Assembly: GCF_002954715.1 (NCBI RefSeq)
Contig: NZ_MSCP01000002.1
Location: 1,249,569-1,313,568 of the forward strand
Direction: 5' to 3'
From: Aliivibrio sifiae
GTDB taxonomy: Bacteria; Pseudomonadota; Gammaproteobacteria; Enterobacterales; Vibrionaceae
DNA: 64,000 bases
A model generated the notes under the pieces. That model ran no database searches and was not told where the DNA came from. It saw only the letters and a list, made by a program, of their open reading frames with translations. This document shows positions 26,300 through 36,195 of the stretch, piece after piece (the stretch's first letter is position 1; each line of letters opens with the position of its first letter). A program made the translations under genes and the position numbers.

Positions 26300-26389
26300 T
26301 TTAGATTGTATTTATTCCATTATGATTCTCACACAAACTTCAAACGGTGCAACTTTGCATTTTGATTTATCCAACTGGGAATTAATATT

Positions 26390-26659
26390 ATGAAAAAGAT
26401 TTTAGTGGTATGTGGCAACGGTTTAGGTACTTCATTAATGATGGAAATGGCAGTTAAAGAAGTCGTTAAAAAGATTGGTTTTGAAGCTGAAGTCGATCAC
26501 GAAGATCTATCATCAGCCGCATCAAGCAAGGCTGACATCTGGGTTGCTGCTACAGATATCGCAAATCAATTAGAAGATGCAGGCAAGCAAAATATTATTA
26601 GTTTAAAAAATATTTTTGATAAAGCGTCAATCGAAGAACAATTAAAAGCATTCATGTAA
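26390..26659 (+). CDS. PTS system IIB component (UlaB/SgaB-like)
   Basis: 89 aa. The phosphocysteine loop is at the N-terminus (LVVCGNGLGTSLMM, Cys8), as in the ascorbate-type (L-Asc family) IIB proteins. It receives phosphate from the IIA encoded at 27925 and passes it to the incoming sugar. First gene of a three-gene operon, 12 bases before the IIC gene. Confidence 0.92.
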   Translation: MKKILVVCGNGLGTSLMMEMAVKEVVKKIGFEAEVDHEDLSSAASSKADIWVAATDIANQLEDAGKQNIISLKNIFDKASIEEQLKAFM

Positions 26660-26671
26660 GGTTTTAATATT

Positions 26672-27928
26672 ATGACAAACTTTTTTGAATTTATGCTCGG
26701 CTTATTAAAAGAGCCAGCAATCATGGTTGGTCTTATTGCTTTTGTTGGCCTTGTTGCACAAAAGTCTGATGTATCGACTATTTTAAAAGGTACGATTAAA
26801 ACCGTAATGGGATTCTTAATCCTTGGTTTTGGTGCTGGCGCTCTTGTTGGTGCATTAAATAACTTTTCAACCGTATTTACTGAAGCCTTTGGCGTAAGTG
26901 GTGTTATTCCAAATAACGAAGCGATTGTAGCATTAGCACAAGAAGCATTTGGTTATGAAATGGCATTAATTATGTTCTTTGCTTTTGTCGTGAACATTAT
27001 ATTGGCGCGTATCACTCCTTTGAAATATATATTTCTAACGGGCCACCACACAATGTTTATGTCTATGCTTGTTGCGGTAATTTTATCAACGGCAAATATT
27101 GAAGGCACTGCATTAGTTGCTATCGGTTCACTTATCGTTGGTTCTTTGATGGTTATCATGCCTGCGTTAGGTCAAAAATACACAGAAAAAGTAATGGGTA
27201 CTGATCAACTTGCTATCGGTCATTTCTCTACTTTGTCTTATATTGTTTCAGCTTACATCGGCAGTAAATTTGGTGATACATCAAAAACAACTGAAGATAT
27301 TAATGTACCAAAAAGCCTAATGTTTTTACGCGATACCCCTGTCGCGGTAGCAACTACCATGTTCGTTTTCTTCATGTTCGCATCAATCATTGCTGGTGGT
27401 GAATTTGTTGAAAGCGTTTCTGGTGGGCAAAACTGGGTTGTATTTACCTTTATGCAATCATTAATCTTCGCTGGTGGTGTTTACATCGTTCTTCAAGGTG
27501 TAAAAATGCTAATCGCTGAAATCGTTCCTGCATTCAAAGGCATTTCAGATACTTTAGTTCCTGGTGCTAAACCTGCATTGGATTGCCCAATGGTATTCCC
27601 TGTTGCTCCAAATGCAGTATTAATTGGTTTCTTATCTTCATTCTCTGCTGGCCTATTAATGATGGGCGTACAAGGCATGATGGGTTGGACTATTATTGTT
27701 GCAGGTGTTGTACCTCACTTCTTCGTAGGTGGCGCATCGGGTGTTTATGGTAATGCAACAGGAGGCTTACGCGGTGCGGTATTAGGTGCGTTTACTCAAG
27801 GTATCTGTATTTCGATCTTACCAATGTTATTACTTCCTGTTCTTGGTGGTTTAGGATTAGAAGCCACAACTTTCTCTGATTTTGATTTTGGTGTTGTTGG
27901 CCTACTGCTAGGATGGATTGTGTCATGA
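26672..27928 (+). CDS. PTS system IIC component (UlaA/SgaT-like)
   Basis: 418 aa, about 11-12 transmembrane helices. Matches E. coli UlaA in ILKGTIKTVMGFLILGFGAG, GHHTMF, QGVKMLIAEIVPAFKGISD, LVPGAKPALDCP and APNAVLIGF. It is about 45 residues shorter than UlaA at the C-terminus. Ascorbate is the best-known substrate for this family, but the catabolic genes ulaD/E/F are not here, so the actual substrate is open. Confidence 0.92.
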   Translation: MTNFFEFMLGLLKEPAIMVGLIAFVGLVAQKSDVSTILKGTIKTVMGFLILGFGAGALVGALNNFSTVFTEAFGVSGVIPNNEAIVALAQEAFGYEMALIMFFAFVVNIILARITPLKYIFLTGHHTMFMSMLVAVILSTANIEGTALVAIGSLIVGSLMVIMPALGQKYTEKVMGTDQLAIGHFSTLSYIVSAYIGSKFGDTSKTTEDINVPKSLMFLRDTPVAVATTMFVFFMFASIIAGGEFVESVSGGQNWVVFTFMQSLIFAGGVYIVLQGVKMLIAEIVPAFKGISDTLVPGAKPALDCPMVFPVAPNAVLIGFLSSFSAGLLMMGVQGMMGWTIIVAGVVPHFFVGGASGVYGNATGGLRGAVLGAFTQGICISILPMLLLPVLGGLGLEATTFSDFDFGVVGLLLGWIVS

Positions 27929-28374
27929 GTTTATTTGACTTAATTGGTAACGACGGCATCGTTATTACCTCAGATAAAAACTTAAATGTTGATACTGCGC
28001 TTGATTTAACCTGCTCAGCTTTATTAGCAAAAGGGAAAATCAAACAAAGTTATTTAGAGGCAATTAAACAAAAGCACAACGAAATTGGCGCTTACTATGT
28101 TCTTGCTCCTAAGATCGCTATGCCTCATGCTCGCCCAGAAGATGGAGTCAACGAAGCGGCCTTACAAGTAACTGTATTTAAAAATGGAGTTAACTTAGAG
28201 TCTGAAGATAACGGGGATGTATTTGTTTCTATCACCTTAGCAGCAATGGATTCAGACAGTCATATTAATACGATTATGGCCCTATCTGAGCTATTCCAAA
28301 ATGACGACGATATTGAAAAAATCATTAACTCTGGTTCAATCAAAGAGATTGCTGAGATCATGAAGCAATACTAA
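27925..28374 (+). CDS. PTS system IIA component (UlaC/SgaA-like)
   Basis: 149 aa mannitol/fructose-type EIIA fold. The phospho-accepting histidine is in KIAMPHARPEDG. The start ATG at 27925 overlaps the IIC stop (ATGA), so translation is coupled. It completes the B-C-A operon and is followed by a strong terminator. Confidence 0.93.
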   Translation: MSLFDLIGNDGIVITSDKNLNVDTALDLTCSALLAKGKIKQSYLEAIKQKHNEIGAYYVLAPKIAMPHARPEDGVNEAALQVTVFKNGVNLESEDNGDVFVSITLAAMDSDSHINTIMALSELFQNDDDIEKIINSGSIKEIAEIMKQY

Positions 28375-28391
28375 TGCTCTAGCTATGTTAA

Positions 28392-28430
28392 ACGCCGTTG
28401 ATCGATTTATCGCTCAGCGGCTTTTTTATT
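28392..28430 (+). terminator. Terminator of the PTS operon
   Basis: GCCGTTGA/TCAGCGGC stem (one G-U pair) with a 13-base loop, then CTTTTTTATT. Confidence 0.88.
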
Positions 28431-28545
28431 CCCCCTTCTATTTCATTTCTTTTGCACTAAAGGCCACAAAACCAATTATTATGTTTAGAAACTTACGCAT
28501 TCTTGAGATAATAACTAAACCCTCAATGTTACGAGTACAACACCA

Positions 28546-29337
28546 ATGCAATCAGCCTTAGATATTAGTTGGCCACTCATGGGTTTATTCAGTCTGACTC
28601 TCCTTATCCCATTCTCTATCAATCGTTTCTATCAATTAAATCTCGCTAAAGATATTACCGTCAGTGTGCTTCGAATGGTGGCTCAACTTGTATTCATTGG
28701 TTTATATTTAGAATTTGTGTTTCAACTGGATAATCCCCTATTAAATGTGGTTTGGATCATCGCGATGATCAGCATTGGCTCTAGCTCTATTGTGTCTAAA
28801 GCCAAGCTTCCAAAACGTCACATTTTCTTCCCTGTACTTATAGGGCTTCTTATCGGTTTGTCACCTTTGCTGTTGCTATTGAGTGGAGTAATTATTCAGC
28901 CTACCCCATTTTACAGTGCTCAATATCTGATCCCTCTTGCTGGCATGCTATTGGGCAACAGTTTGAGTGGCAATATCGTGGCACTGCAAAACCTCTTCAC
29001 TTCGTTTAAAGAACGAGAAAGTGAATATCACGCAGCGATTGCGCTAGGGGCATCCCCTCAATATGCGTCAATTCCGTTTGTTCGTGCTGCGATGCAAAAA
29101 GCGTTTGCACCAATAATGGCGTCAATGGCAACCACAGGGTTGGTTACATTACCCGGAATGATGACAGGGCAGATTTTAGGTGGCGTTAATCCAATGGTCG
29201 CCATTAAATATCAATTACTGATTTTAATGGCCATTTTTGTCATGCTGACTATTTCTGTCACCATCACTCTGCAACTCACCATTAAAAATAGCATTACAAA
29301 AGAAGGAAAAGTGTTGGTATCATTACCGACTGATTAA
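28546..29337 (+). CDS. FetB-like ABC permease (UPF0014), without adjacent ATPase gene
   Basis: 263 aa, about seven transmembrane helices. Family signatures: IPLAGMLLGNSLSGN, ALGASPQYASIPFVRAAM and GLVTLPGMMTGQILGGVNP, matching E. coli FetB, the permease of the FetAB iron exporter. In E. coli the ATPase gene fetA precedes it; here the neighbours are a PTS operon and a DUF2955 gene, so its ATPase must be elsewhere or it works differently. Confidence 0.85.
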   Translation: MQSALDISWPLMGLFSLTLLIPFSINRFYQLNLAKDITVSVLRMVAQLVFIGLYLEFVFQLDNPLLNVVWIIAMISIGSSSIVSKAKLPKRHIFFPVLIGLLIGLSPLLLLLSGVIIQPTPFYSAQYLIPLAGMLLGNSLSGNIVALQNLFTSFKERESEYHAAIALGASPQYASIPFVRAAMQKAFAPIMASMATTGLVTLPGMMTGQILGGVNPMVAIKYQLLILMAIFVMLTISVTITLQLTIKNSITKEGKVLVSLPTD

Positions 29338-29355
29338 TCGTTTTCTCTTATTATT

Positions 29356-29383
29356 GGGTTCTACGTTCATTTGCGTTGAACCC
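29356..29383. terminator. Hairpin between convergent fetB-like and DUF2955 genes
   Basis: GGGTTC-T-ACG / CGT-T-GAACCC with an 8-base loop. It overlaps the last codons of the DUF2955 gene. No clear T-run, so its terminator role is uncertain. Confidence 0.4.
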
Positions 29384-30347
29384 TCTCTGTTAGTTGGTAT
29401 AACGCAAACAAAATAAACAACGTAACGGTAAGCTCCCAGCCGCGTAAAAACGTTCTTTCTAACCCATCATTTACACTCGTAATATAGAGTTGGATAGGCA
29501 ACATCGTTGCGAGTAATGCGTCACCATGAATGTCACGTTTAATACCCACTTCATTGACCATAGCTTTGGCAATCACATAGATAACCATCGCTAAAACAAA
29601 ACCATAAAAGCCAATAACGGATTGATGTTCAACTAAGACTATCGTGAATATTGCCGCTAAAGCACAGCCTCCTACTTGCGTTATAAACCGCAGTTTTACC
29701 GTCGCTAAAAATTTTTCACGTGTGAATTGAGAAGCAGCTGCAATAACCGGCACTAAACAAAACGTTGCCGAGACTAGATCTACGATCATTAAAAAACCAA
29801 TCCCACTACCAATTAGTGCCGTTGATACAAAACGATGTTGGTAAGTGACCTCATGTGGTTCAAACAAAGGTGGTTTGCCATTGCTAACGATAGGAAATAA
29901 AGACACCATTGTCTTTGCGACAATTATCGTGATCGCCATAGAAATAAAGATTTCATGAATTCGTGTCGGCATTGAGGCATCAGTGTGCATTGAAAAGATA
30001 ACCACCAGTATCCAGTTGAAAGTAGGCATTAACATCGCCCCTAACTTGGGTGGTGTGTTTGCTTTTTTTCTCATGTAATCAAAGAACAATAAACTGATCG
30101 CCCAAATGATAAATGGATGATTCGAAAAAACCTCACAAACCACCAATGCTAACGAGGCGGCACACAGAACCGGAACAAACATTTTTACCAGTCCTTTTAA
30201 TGAGTAATCCTTTCCTTTTGTCATGACGATCACGGGGTATAACGCTAAATAAACAGGCGAATGTAATCCCATCAACTTACCTGCCAACATACAAATCGTA
30301 ACGGTTAATGTGATGCGCAATATTTCATTGCGTTTACTGTCATTCAT
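29367..30347 (-). CDS. DUF2955 membrane protein
   Basis: 326 aa, about nine or ten transmembrane helices, related to the FUSC/aromatic-acid exporter type of fold. I recognise the DUF2955 pattern by its pairing with a HlyD-type protein and MTKGKDYSLKGL-like loop; no substrate is known. It follows the membrane-fusion gene by 15 bases in the same operon. Confidence 0.7.
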   Translation of the reverse strand: MNDSKRNEILRITLTVTICMLAGKLMGLHSPVYLALYPVIVMTKGKDYSLKGLVKMFVPVLCAASLALVVCEVFSNHPFIIWAISLLFFDYMRKKANTPPKLGAMLMPTFNWILVVIFSMHTDASMPTRIHEIFISMAITIIVAKTMVSLFPIVSNGKPPLFEPHEVTYQHRFVSTALIGSGIGFLMIVDLVSATFCLVPVIAAASQFTREKFLATVKLRFITQVGGCALAAIFTIVLVEHQSVIGFYGFVLAMVIYVIAKAMVNEVGIKRDIHGDALLATMLPIQLYITSVNDGLERTFLRGWELTVTLFILFALYQLTERVQRK

Positions 30348-30362
30348 TGCACAACCCGCCTA

Positions 30363-31409
30363 TTAGTAAACGTATCGGAACAATGAAACGAAATGCATCC
30401 ACGCTATCCCTACCGCATCAATGATAGGGTTCCCATTAGCAACCATTACTGTTGCTCTTGACCCACTGATCAGATCGCTATTCATGTTATCGACTGCAAT
30501 TCGAGTTCTTATTTTTTGTTGGTTTCGGATCCAACGATCATCATTTTCTACACTTGCTAACTGATTTGTTGGGTTGTATATATCAAAAATCGCACTGTCT
30601 TTACTTATGATTTTTCCATCGAAAACATAACCGGGTAATGCATCAAAAACGACATAAGTTACGTTCCCCGTTTTTAAATGACTGACACCTTTTTCATTAA
30701 AATCCGCACTTACCCACTCCGCCTTATCATTCACAACAAATAATGATGGTGTACCAATATTAATGTAGCTGCCTTTTTGCAACTGCAAGTTTGTCACTAC
30801 TCCATCAATAGTTGATCTAATCTCAGTATTACTTAGATCTAAACGTGCAGAAGACACATTATCACGAGCAATTTTCATCGCAGCATGATCGCCATGATTA
30901 AGCTCAATGTTAATCTGCTCAATATTACTCTTTGCTATCTCAATATTATTAATCGCTAAATCAAGCGCGACTTTCGCATCATCAATGGCTTTCTTATTGG
31001 TTAAGCCTTTTTTATCTAGCGTAAGATAGCGGTGGTAATCTTTTTCAGCATCAATCAATTCTAACTGTCTTTGCACAAGCGTCAGCTTGGATGACTCTAA
31101 TAATTGCTCTTTTGAATGATTCGATTCAATGGCTTGTTGTAATTGAGATTCTGCTTTTTCAACGGCAAGTTGATATTTCGCTTTATCAATCGAAAATAAG
31201 AGTGAACCTGTACGAATATGATCTCCATTCGTAATGTATACCTCCGTAATTTTCCCTGATACTTCCGGTGCAATATTCGCAATAGGTTTATGAACTGTGG
31301 CTTGTGTCGTAAAAGGCGATACATTATCCGATAAGATTAAGAATACAGAAAAACCTACCGTTATCGCTAGCACTGAATTAATCGCGTATTTGTACACATT
31401 GCCTTTCAT
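30363..31409 (-). CDS. HlyD/EmrA-type membrane-fusion protein
   Basis: 348 aa. One N-terminal membrane helix (about 9-27), a biotinyl-lipoyl half-motif (IANIAPEVSGKITEVYITNG), a helical hairpin (about 85-175), the second lipoyl half (STIDGVVTNLQLQKGSYI), and a beta-barrel domain. It probably forms a periplasmic adaptor for the DUF2955 protein downstream. No outer-membrane factor is encoded, so it would recruit a TolC-like protein from elsewhere. Confidence 0.85.
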   Translation of the reverse strand: MKGNVYKYAINSVLAITVGFSVFLILSDNVSPFTTQATVHKPIANIAPEVSGKITEVYITNGDHIRTGSLLFSIDKAKYQLAVEKAESQLQQAIESNHSKEQLLESSKLTLVQRQLELIDAEKDYHRYLTLDKKGLTNKKAIDDAKVALDLAINNIEIAKSNIEQINIELNHGDHAAMKIARDNVSSARLDLSNTEIRSTIDGVVTNLQLQKGSYINIGTPSLFVVNDKAEWVSADFNEKGVSHLKTGNVTYVVFDALPGYVFDGKIISKDSAIFDIYNPTNQLASVENDDRWIRNQQKIRTRIAVDNMNSDLISGSRATVMVANGNPIIDAVGIAWMHFVSLFRYVY

Positions 31410-31644
31410 TGTTTTTTGTCTCTTTTGTCATCTTATTTTATGCGCTGATATTATCAATTATGGTGCTAGGAACAATAACAAGAACTGCAATCAACACTTC
31501 CATTTATGGAATTATTATCAAGGAAATCTCATTAAACAACCATAATTATGAGATTTATTTTCTGTAATACTCAAAAACAAAAAACACAAAAAACGATCTA
31601 AGTACGATAAGATTAATAATAAAATAGATTAAGGAATCCGCTCA

Positions 31645-32697
31645 ATGGAATACTCAACACTTGGTAGCAGCAATCTCTCTGTCTCTCGTATCTGCTTAGG
31701 CAGCATGACATGGGGAAAACAAAACAATCAAGAAGATGCCAATCAACAAATTGATTACGCACTTAGCCAAGGCATTAATTTTATCGATACCGCTGAGATG
31801 TATGCGGTTCCACCTTCCCCTGATACCTATGGAAAAACAGAAACCATTATTGGTAACTGGCTTGCTGCAAACCCTAAACGCCGTAAAGAGATTATTCTGG
31901 CTTCAAAAATTGCAGGTCCAGGTTTACCTTGGGTTCGTAATGCTGCGCCAATCACAGGTGAAGCCGTTATTGCCGCAGTAGATGCGTCACTTACACGCCT
32001 ACAAACGGATTATATTGACCTCTACCAACTCCACTGGCCAAATCGTACTTCTCCACATTTTGGTAAGCACTTTCCTAATCAATTCAAGTTCAGTGATTTT
32101 GATGCGAAGAAAGAAGAAGCGGATATGCTTGAGATCTTACAAGCACTAAACGAATGCATTAAGGCAGGAAAAATTCGTCATATTGGATTATCAGATGATA
32201 CACCGTGGGGCATTAACACTTACCTGAAATTGAGTGCTAAATACGATTTACCACGCATGGTTTCAATCCAAAATGAATTCAGCTTACTACACGCGAAAGA
32301 TTGGCCTTATTTAATAGAAAACTGCGTTCATGAAGACGTTGCCTATTTACCTTGGTCGCCATTAGCCGGAGGTATGTTAAGTGGAAAATATCTGGATGGA
32401 CAAATGCCAGAAGGAAGTCGTTGGACCTATTCACAACGTAATGGGATCTTCCGTGATACACCTGCAGCGAATGAAGCAGTTAAAGCCTATATAGATGTTG
32501 CAGAAAAACACGGATACACACCTTGCCAACTTGCTTTAGCTTGGTGTGATCAAGTCGATGGCGTGACATCAACCATCATTGGTGCCACTTCATTAGAGCA
32601 GTTAAAAGAAGACATTGAAGCGTTTTCTAAACCATTAAACGATGATGTATTGGCTGATGTTAATACGGTCTTTAGAAAGTACCCAATGCCGTTTTAA
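31645..32697 (+). CDS. NADP(H)-dependent aldo-keto reductase, Tas-like
   Basis: 350 aa (beta/alpha)8 barrel. Catalytic tetrad region: DTAEMYAVPP (Asp, Tyr), LASKIAGPG (Lys) and LYQLHWPNR (His). Same length and domain order as E. coli Tas, including the long loop after HWP and IIGATSLEQLKEDI at the C-terminus. Substrate unknown. The gene is divergent from the HlyD/DUF2955 pair and has its own terminator. Confidence 0.92.
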   Translation: MEYSTLGSSNLSVSRICLGSMTWGKQNNQEDANQQIDYALSQGINFIDTAEMYAVPPSPDTYGKTETIIGNWLAANPKRRKEIILASKIAGPGLPWVRNAAPITGEAVIAAVDASLTRLQTDYIDLYQLHWPNRTSPHFGKHFPNQFKFSDFDAKKEEADMLEILQALNECIKAGKIRHIGLSDDTPWGINTYLKLSAKYDLPRMVSIQNEFSLLHAKDWPYLIENCVHEDVAYLPWSPLAGGMLSGKYLDGQMPEGSRWTYSQRNGIFRDTPAANEAVKAYIDVAEKHGYTPCQLALAWCDQVDGVTSTIIGATSLEQLKEDIEAFSKPLNDDVLADVNTVFRKYPMPF

Positions 32698-32720
32698 ATT
32701 AAGACTTTGCACTAATAGTA

Positions 32721-32757
32721 AAAAATGGCGCACAAATTAATCTGTGCGCCATTTTTC
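32721..32757. terminator. Bidirectional terminator
   Basis: AAAAATGGCGCACA / TGTGCGCCATTTTT, 14-bp perfect stem with an 8-base loop and T-runs on both strands. It lies between the converging aldo-keto reductase and DUF748 genes. Confidence 0.93.
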
Positions 32758-32775
32758 TTATGAATCAAGACCGTT

Positions 32776-35700
32776 TTATTTTGCTTCTAAAGACAATAAT
32801 ACACTGCTTGTATCTTGCTCAATATCAAATCGACTGTCCAATAAGAACACTCGTGATGCATCGACTTTTACCACGTCAACTAAATAAGCCTTTACAGCTT
32901 GAGCTCGTTGCTGAGCTAATTGCCCTAAATCACCTTTTGCGACTTCTTGTTTATTTAATGCCAAATTATACAAAGCAATATGCCAACGTTTAGCTAACTC
33001 TTCATCAGTTAACTCTATGCCTTTTTCATCTTGCTCGTCTTCAATCTTATCTTCTACTAAACTTGCTTTTTCGCCAAACTCTTGTTTATACAAGCGCTGT
33101 AAAGCATCAGACAATTTTCCTGATATCGGCATCGTAGTTGCACTTAAATTTGCTGGTAGTTCTGCAACATTAATTTCTGCTGTATCCGCCAGTAATTGAT
33201 TAAACTGTGTTAATGCTAATGCTTTGCTATCTTCTTGTGCGCTTACTGCACCATCAACCGTCAGTTTTAGCTTTGGTCGAGTTTCTAATGCTTTTCCTAA
33301 CGTCTGTAGTTTTTCTTTCTCTTCCGCCGTTAGCGTATTTGTACCAAAATCAAACGCGATTATATTCAACTCTTCATCTGAACCTGCAAGACCAGCAATG
33401 AAAGAAAATGGTGCAGTCACGGCTTTAGTTATGATATTAGAAATCGTACTCCAAATAACCGCACCAAGGCTAAATTCTGGATCATTCACATCCCCAGATA
33501 CTTCAACGCCTAAGTCAATCACCCCGTTATTATCTTGCAATAAGGCAATAGCCAACTCTAACGGCAGTGACGTTGCAACATCACTGTCACTGGCTTTACC
33601 TAACTTAAGCTGATCGATAATAACGTGGTTTTCGCCTTTTAGTTTGTTATTTTCCAATTGGTAATTTAATGCTAGTGTCAATTGCCCTTTATCAATGTAA
33701 TGACCTGCGTACGTACCTGAATAAGGGTTTACCGTGGTTAGCTCAACACTTTTAAAGATAACGTCTAGATCTAAATAAGGCTCTTTAAGTAATGGATTGA
33801 TTTCACCTTTAACTTTCACTGGTGCGTATTTCTCAATATTACCGCTGATATCAACCGTTGCTTTCGTTCCAGGAATACTTGATACATGACCAATATTTCC
33901 TTTTAATTGTTCGATACCTGATGAAAAATTTGGCGTTAAAGAGTTATCCGCAAAGAAGGCTGAACCATTATTAAATGCTATTTTTCGCACACTTAATGCA
34001 AATGGTTTCCCTTTATTCACTTTACTTGCTTTTATTTTCTTCTTGCTCGTCGGTTGCGCGACAATCAAATCACCAATATTGGTAGTACGATCGTCGTTTA
34101 TCACCACTCGTGCATAAGGTTGGTTTAAACTTAATGTATCAATGTTTAATTTCGATTTCTGTAAGTCAAAATTAAACTTATTCACCGCCAACGAACGCCA
34201 CTTAACAAATGGTTTTCTTAGCTTATTATCACGAACTGAAAGATAGTTAACTTGAACGCCACCACTTACCTCAACGTTACCTTTTGCGTTAACCTCTAAT
34301 TTTGCTTGAGTATTCACTTCACCTTTAGTTACCGTCGCATTCACAGCGGTTGCTACATAAGGCTGGAACTGAGCTAACTTCAATGATTTTACATCAATGT
34401 TGGCTAATACAGCTTGTTGCTTAGCATCAGCCTGACCTTTAACACTAATATCACCTTTACCATTTATAGAGGTAAAGAAATCAAAATCAATCGGTTTAGA
34501 CAAATCACTTACAATCTGACTTGTGGTTAAATTAATTGGAGAGATCTGCCATTGATTGGCTTTTTTAGTAACCGCTTTCTCTTCAACGTTTAATCGGTAA
34601 TTTTTTATTTCTACCTCATCAAGAGTGACTAACCACGCAGGAGAATTACGCTCAGATTCTGGCTCTGTTGGTGGTGTGACTTCTTTTTTCTCTTTTGGTG
34701 CCACTGACTCTTGAGAAAGAAATTTAGGCGTAAATAAGGTCACTAAATCAGCGCCTTTATCGTCTACTTTTGCTGATACATTAAGTCCATGAGACGTAAT
34801 AGAAGCAATATTGATGGCTTGGTTTTCAACATTGGTCGCAATATTATTCACAGAAAGATTTGATAACGAAACGACCGATTTATCACCTGCATTGAAGTTC
34901 ACATCATTAAGCGAGAACATCCCTTTTGCGGTTGAGATACTCATGGCATCATCCGCTTCAGTGTTATCCATCGTTTGTGCAATATGATAATTTGATGAGA
35001 AGTTTACTTCACCCGACGTTAATTTTGCAATGATGTCTTTTTCAATGAAGCCCCATAAACGTGGTAATTGAATATGCTGAACATCAATATCACCGACAAC
35101 TTCTAGCGGTTTTAATTGAACTTGGCCCGTCAACTCAACCGTGCCTGAATCTACATCAGTAATATGTAAACGGTAATCGTTCTTTTTCTCTGCATCCGAA
35201 AGCAAGCTTTGAGTCGAAAACTCACCAAGTGTGATATTAATATCTGGATAAGCAAGCTGAGTTCCTGTTACTCCATCTAATAAACGAACCTCACCTTGAG
35301 CTAATGCGGTGTGTTTAATCAATACTGGAAATAACGGGGCTTTTCTATCAATGACTTCATCAGTCTTTGGTTCTGACTCTTCTGTCGTCACCGTATTACG
35401 AGCAACAGCATCGATAATATCGCTAAAATTAAATAGTAATTCATCGGTATTATTTAAACGTTCGAGATTAATGTAAGGCTTATTAAGAGAAATATATTCA
35501 ACCGAAATAGCGGCATTAAAAATCGATTGCCAAAAATTAACCTGAACGCTGGCATGTTCAAATTGAACGAAAGGTTTAGTTCCTTCTAAAATAGCAAATT
35601 GATGAACATCAAGCTGAAGCGTAAAAGGATTAATAGTAAAGTCTGTTAGTGTCACAGGACGTTCAATCAGCTTTGATACTTGTTCAGGAATTTGTTGCTT

Positions 35701-35832
35701 TGCAATATAAGGAACAAGTAACCCGAGTAAAGCAGCATAAAAAAGGTATGCGCTTAATGTATACGTACTCCAACGAATGTATCGAGGAAAGGCACGAAAC
35801 TTTACCATTGCTGCTTTAAGTTTGTTCGACAT
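32776..35832 (-). CDS. DUF748 family envelope protein
   Basis: 1018 aa. One N-terminal membrane helix (YTLSAYLFYAALLGLLVPY), then a very long periplasmic beta-rich repeat region of the AsmA/DUF748 type (VTLTDFTINPFTLQLDV near the start; DVSGDVNDPEFSLGAVIW near residue 790). The C-terminus has an OmpA-like region (FDFGTNTLTAEEKEKLQTLG; residues about 825-1015) with a predicted peptidoglycan-facing role. AsmA-like giants act in lipid transport between membranes or envelope assembly. Single gene with promoter in the divergent gap. Confidence 0.85.
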   Translation of the reverse strand: MSNKLKAAMVKFRAFPRYIRWSTYTLSAYLFYAALLGLLVPYIAKQQIPEQVSKLIERPVTLTDFTINPFTLQLDVHQFAILEGTKPFVQFEHASVQVNFWQSIFNAAISVEYISLNKPYINLERLNNTDELLFNFSDIIDAVARNTVTTEESEPKTDEVIDRKAPLFPVLIKHTALAQGEVRLLDGVTGTQLAYPDINITLGEFSTQSLLSDAEKKNDYRLHITDVDSGTVELTGQVQLKPLEVVGDIDVQHIQLPRLWGFIEKDIIAKLTSGEVNFSSNYHIAQTMDNTEADDAMSISTAKGMFSLNDVNFNAGDKSVVSLSNLSVNNIATNVENQAINIASITSHGLNVSAKVDDKGADLVTLFTPKFLSQESVAPKEKKEVTPPTEPESERNSPAWLVTLDEVEIKNYRLNVEEKAVTKKANQWQISPINLTTSQIVSDLSKPIDFDFFTSINGKGDISVKGQADAKQQAVLANIDVKSLKLAQFQPYVATAVNATVTKGEVNTQAKLEVNAKGNVEVSGGVQVNYLSVRDNKLRKPFVKWRSLAVNKFNFDLQKSKLNIDTLSLNQPYARVVINDDRTTNIGDLIVAQPTSKKKIKASKVNKGKPFALSVRKIAFNNGSAFFADNSLTPNFSSGIEQLKGNIGHVSSIPGTKATVDISGNIEKYAPVKVKGEINPLLKEPYLDLDVIFKSVELTTVNPYSGTYAGHYIDKGQLTLALNYQLENNKLKGENHVIIDQLKLGKASDSDVATSLPLELAIALLQDNNGVIDLGVEVSGDVNDPEFSLGAVIWSTISNIITKAVTAPFSFIAGLAGSDEELNIIAFDFGTNTLTAEEKEKLQTLGKALETRPKLKLTVDGAVSAQEDSKALALTQFNQLLADTAEINVAELPANLSATTMPISGKLSDALQRLYKQEFGEKASLVEDKIEDEQDEKGIELTDEELAKRWHIALYNLALNKQEVAKGDLGQLAQQRAQAVKAYLVDVVKVDASRVFLLDSRFDIEQDTSSVLLSLEAK

Positions 35833-36195
35833 TATGACTCTCTACTCCTACGTCTATATCGACAATAATATAATACTCATCTGGATAACTCTCGTTTAAA
35901 AAATCTATTCAGATAAGTATGACTCTCTGACTATTTTAAAGAATGGCCATAACTACAATAATTATTACTTTTTGCCTGCCGACATTAAGTAATACGCAAA
36001 ATTTTATCCCTCCCGCATTGGTATGTCTACCACTCTCCCTCTATCAACTCGCAAAACCCAAATATATTTAGTTTGGAATAAGGATCACGCCAAATCATGA
36101 GTGAATAATACTCGTATTTTTGTTTCTAGGAACAATTCATAAAGCATGGCATTATCTTTCGATAATCAAAAATACACTCATAGCTAGGACGGTTT
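35833..36195. other. 363-bp divergent promoter region (DUF748 / M15 peptidase)
   Basis: No ORF, RNA gene or strong inverted repeat seen. It is A/T-rich on both ends, consistent with two divergent promoters; the M15 gene has a good ribosome site AGGACGG. Confidence 0.5.

Noticed and set aside
33224-33613. 129-codon plus-strand frame inside the DUF748 gene
   Set aside because: Antisense shadow of a long coding region; no signal or domain.
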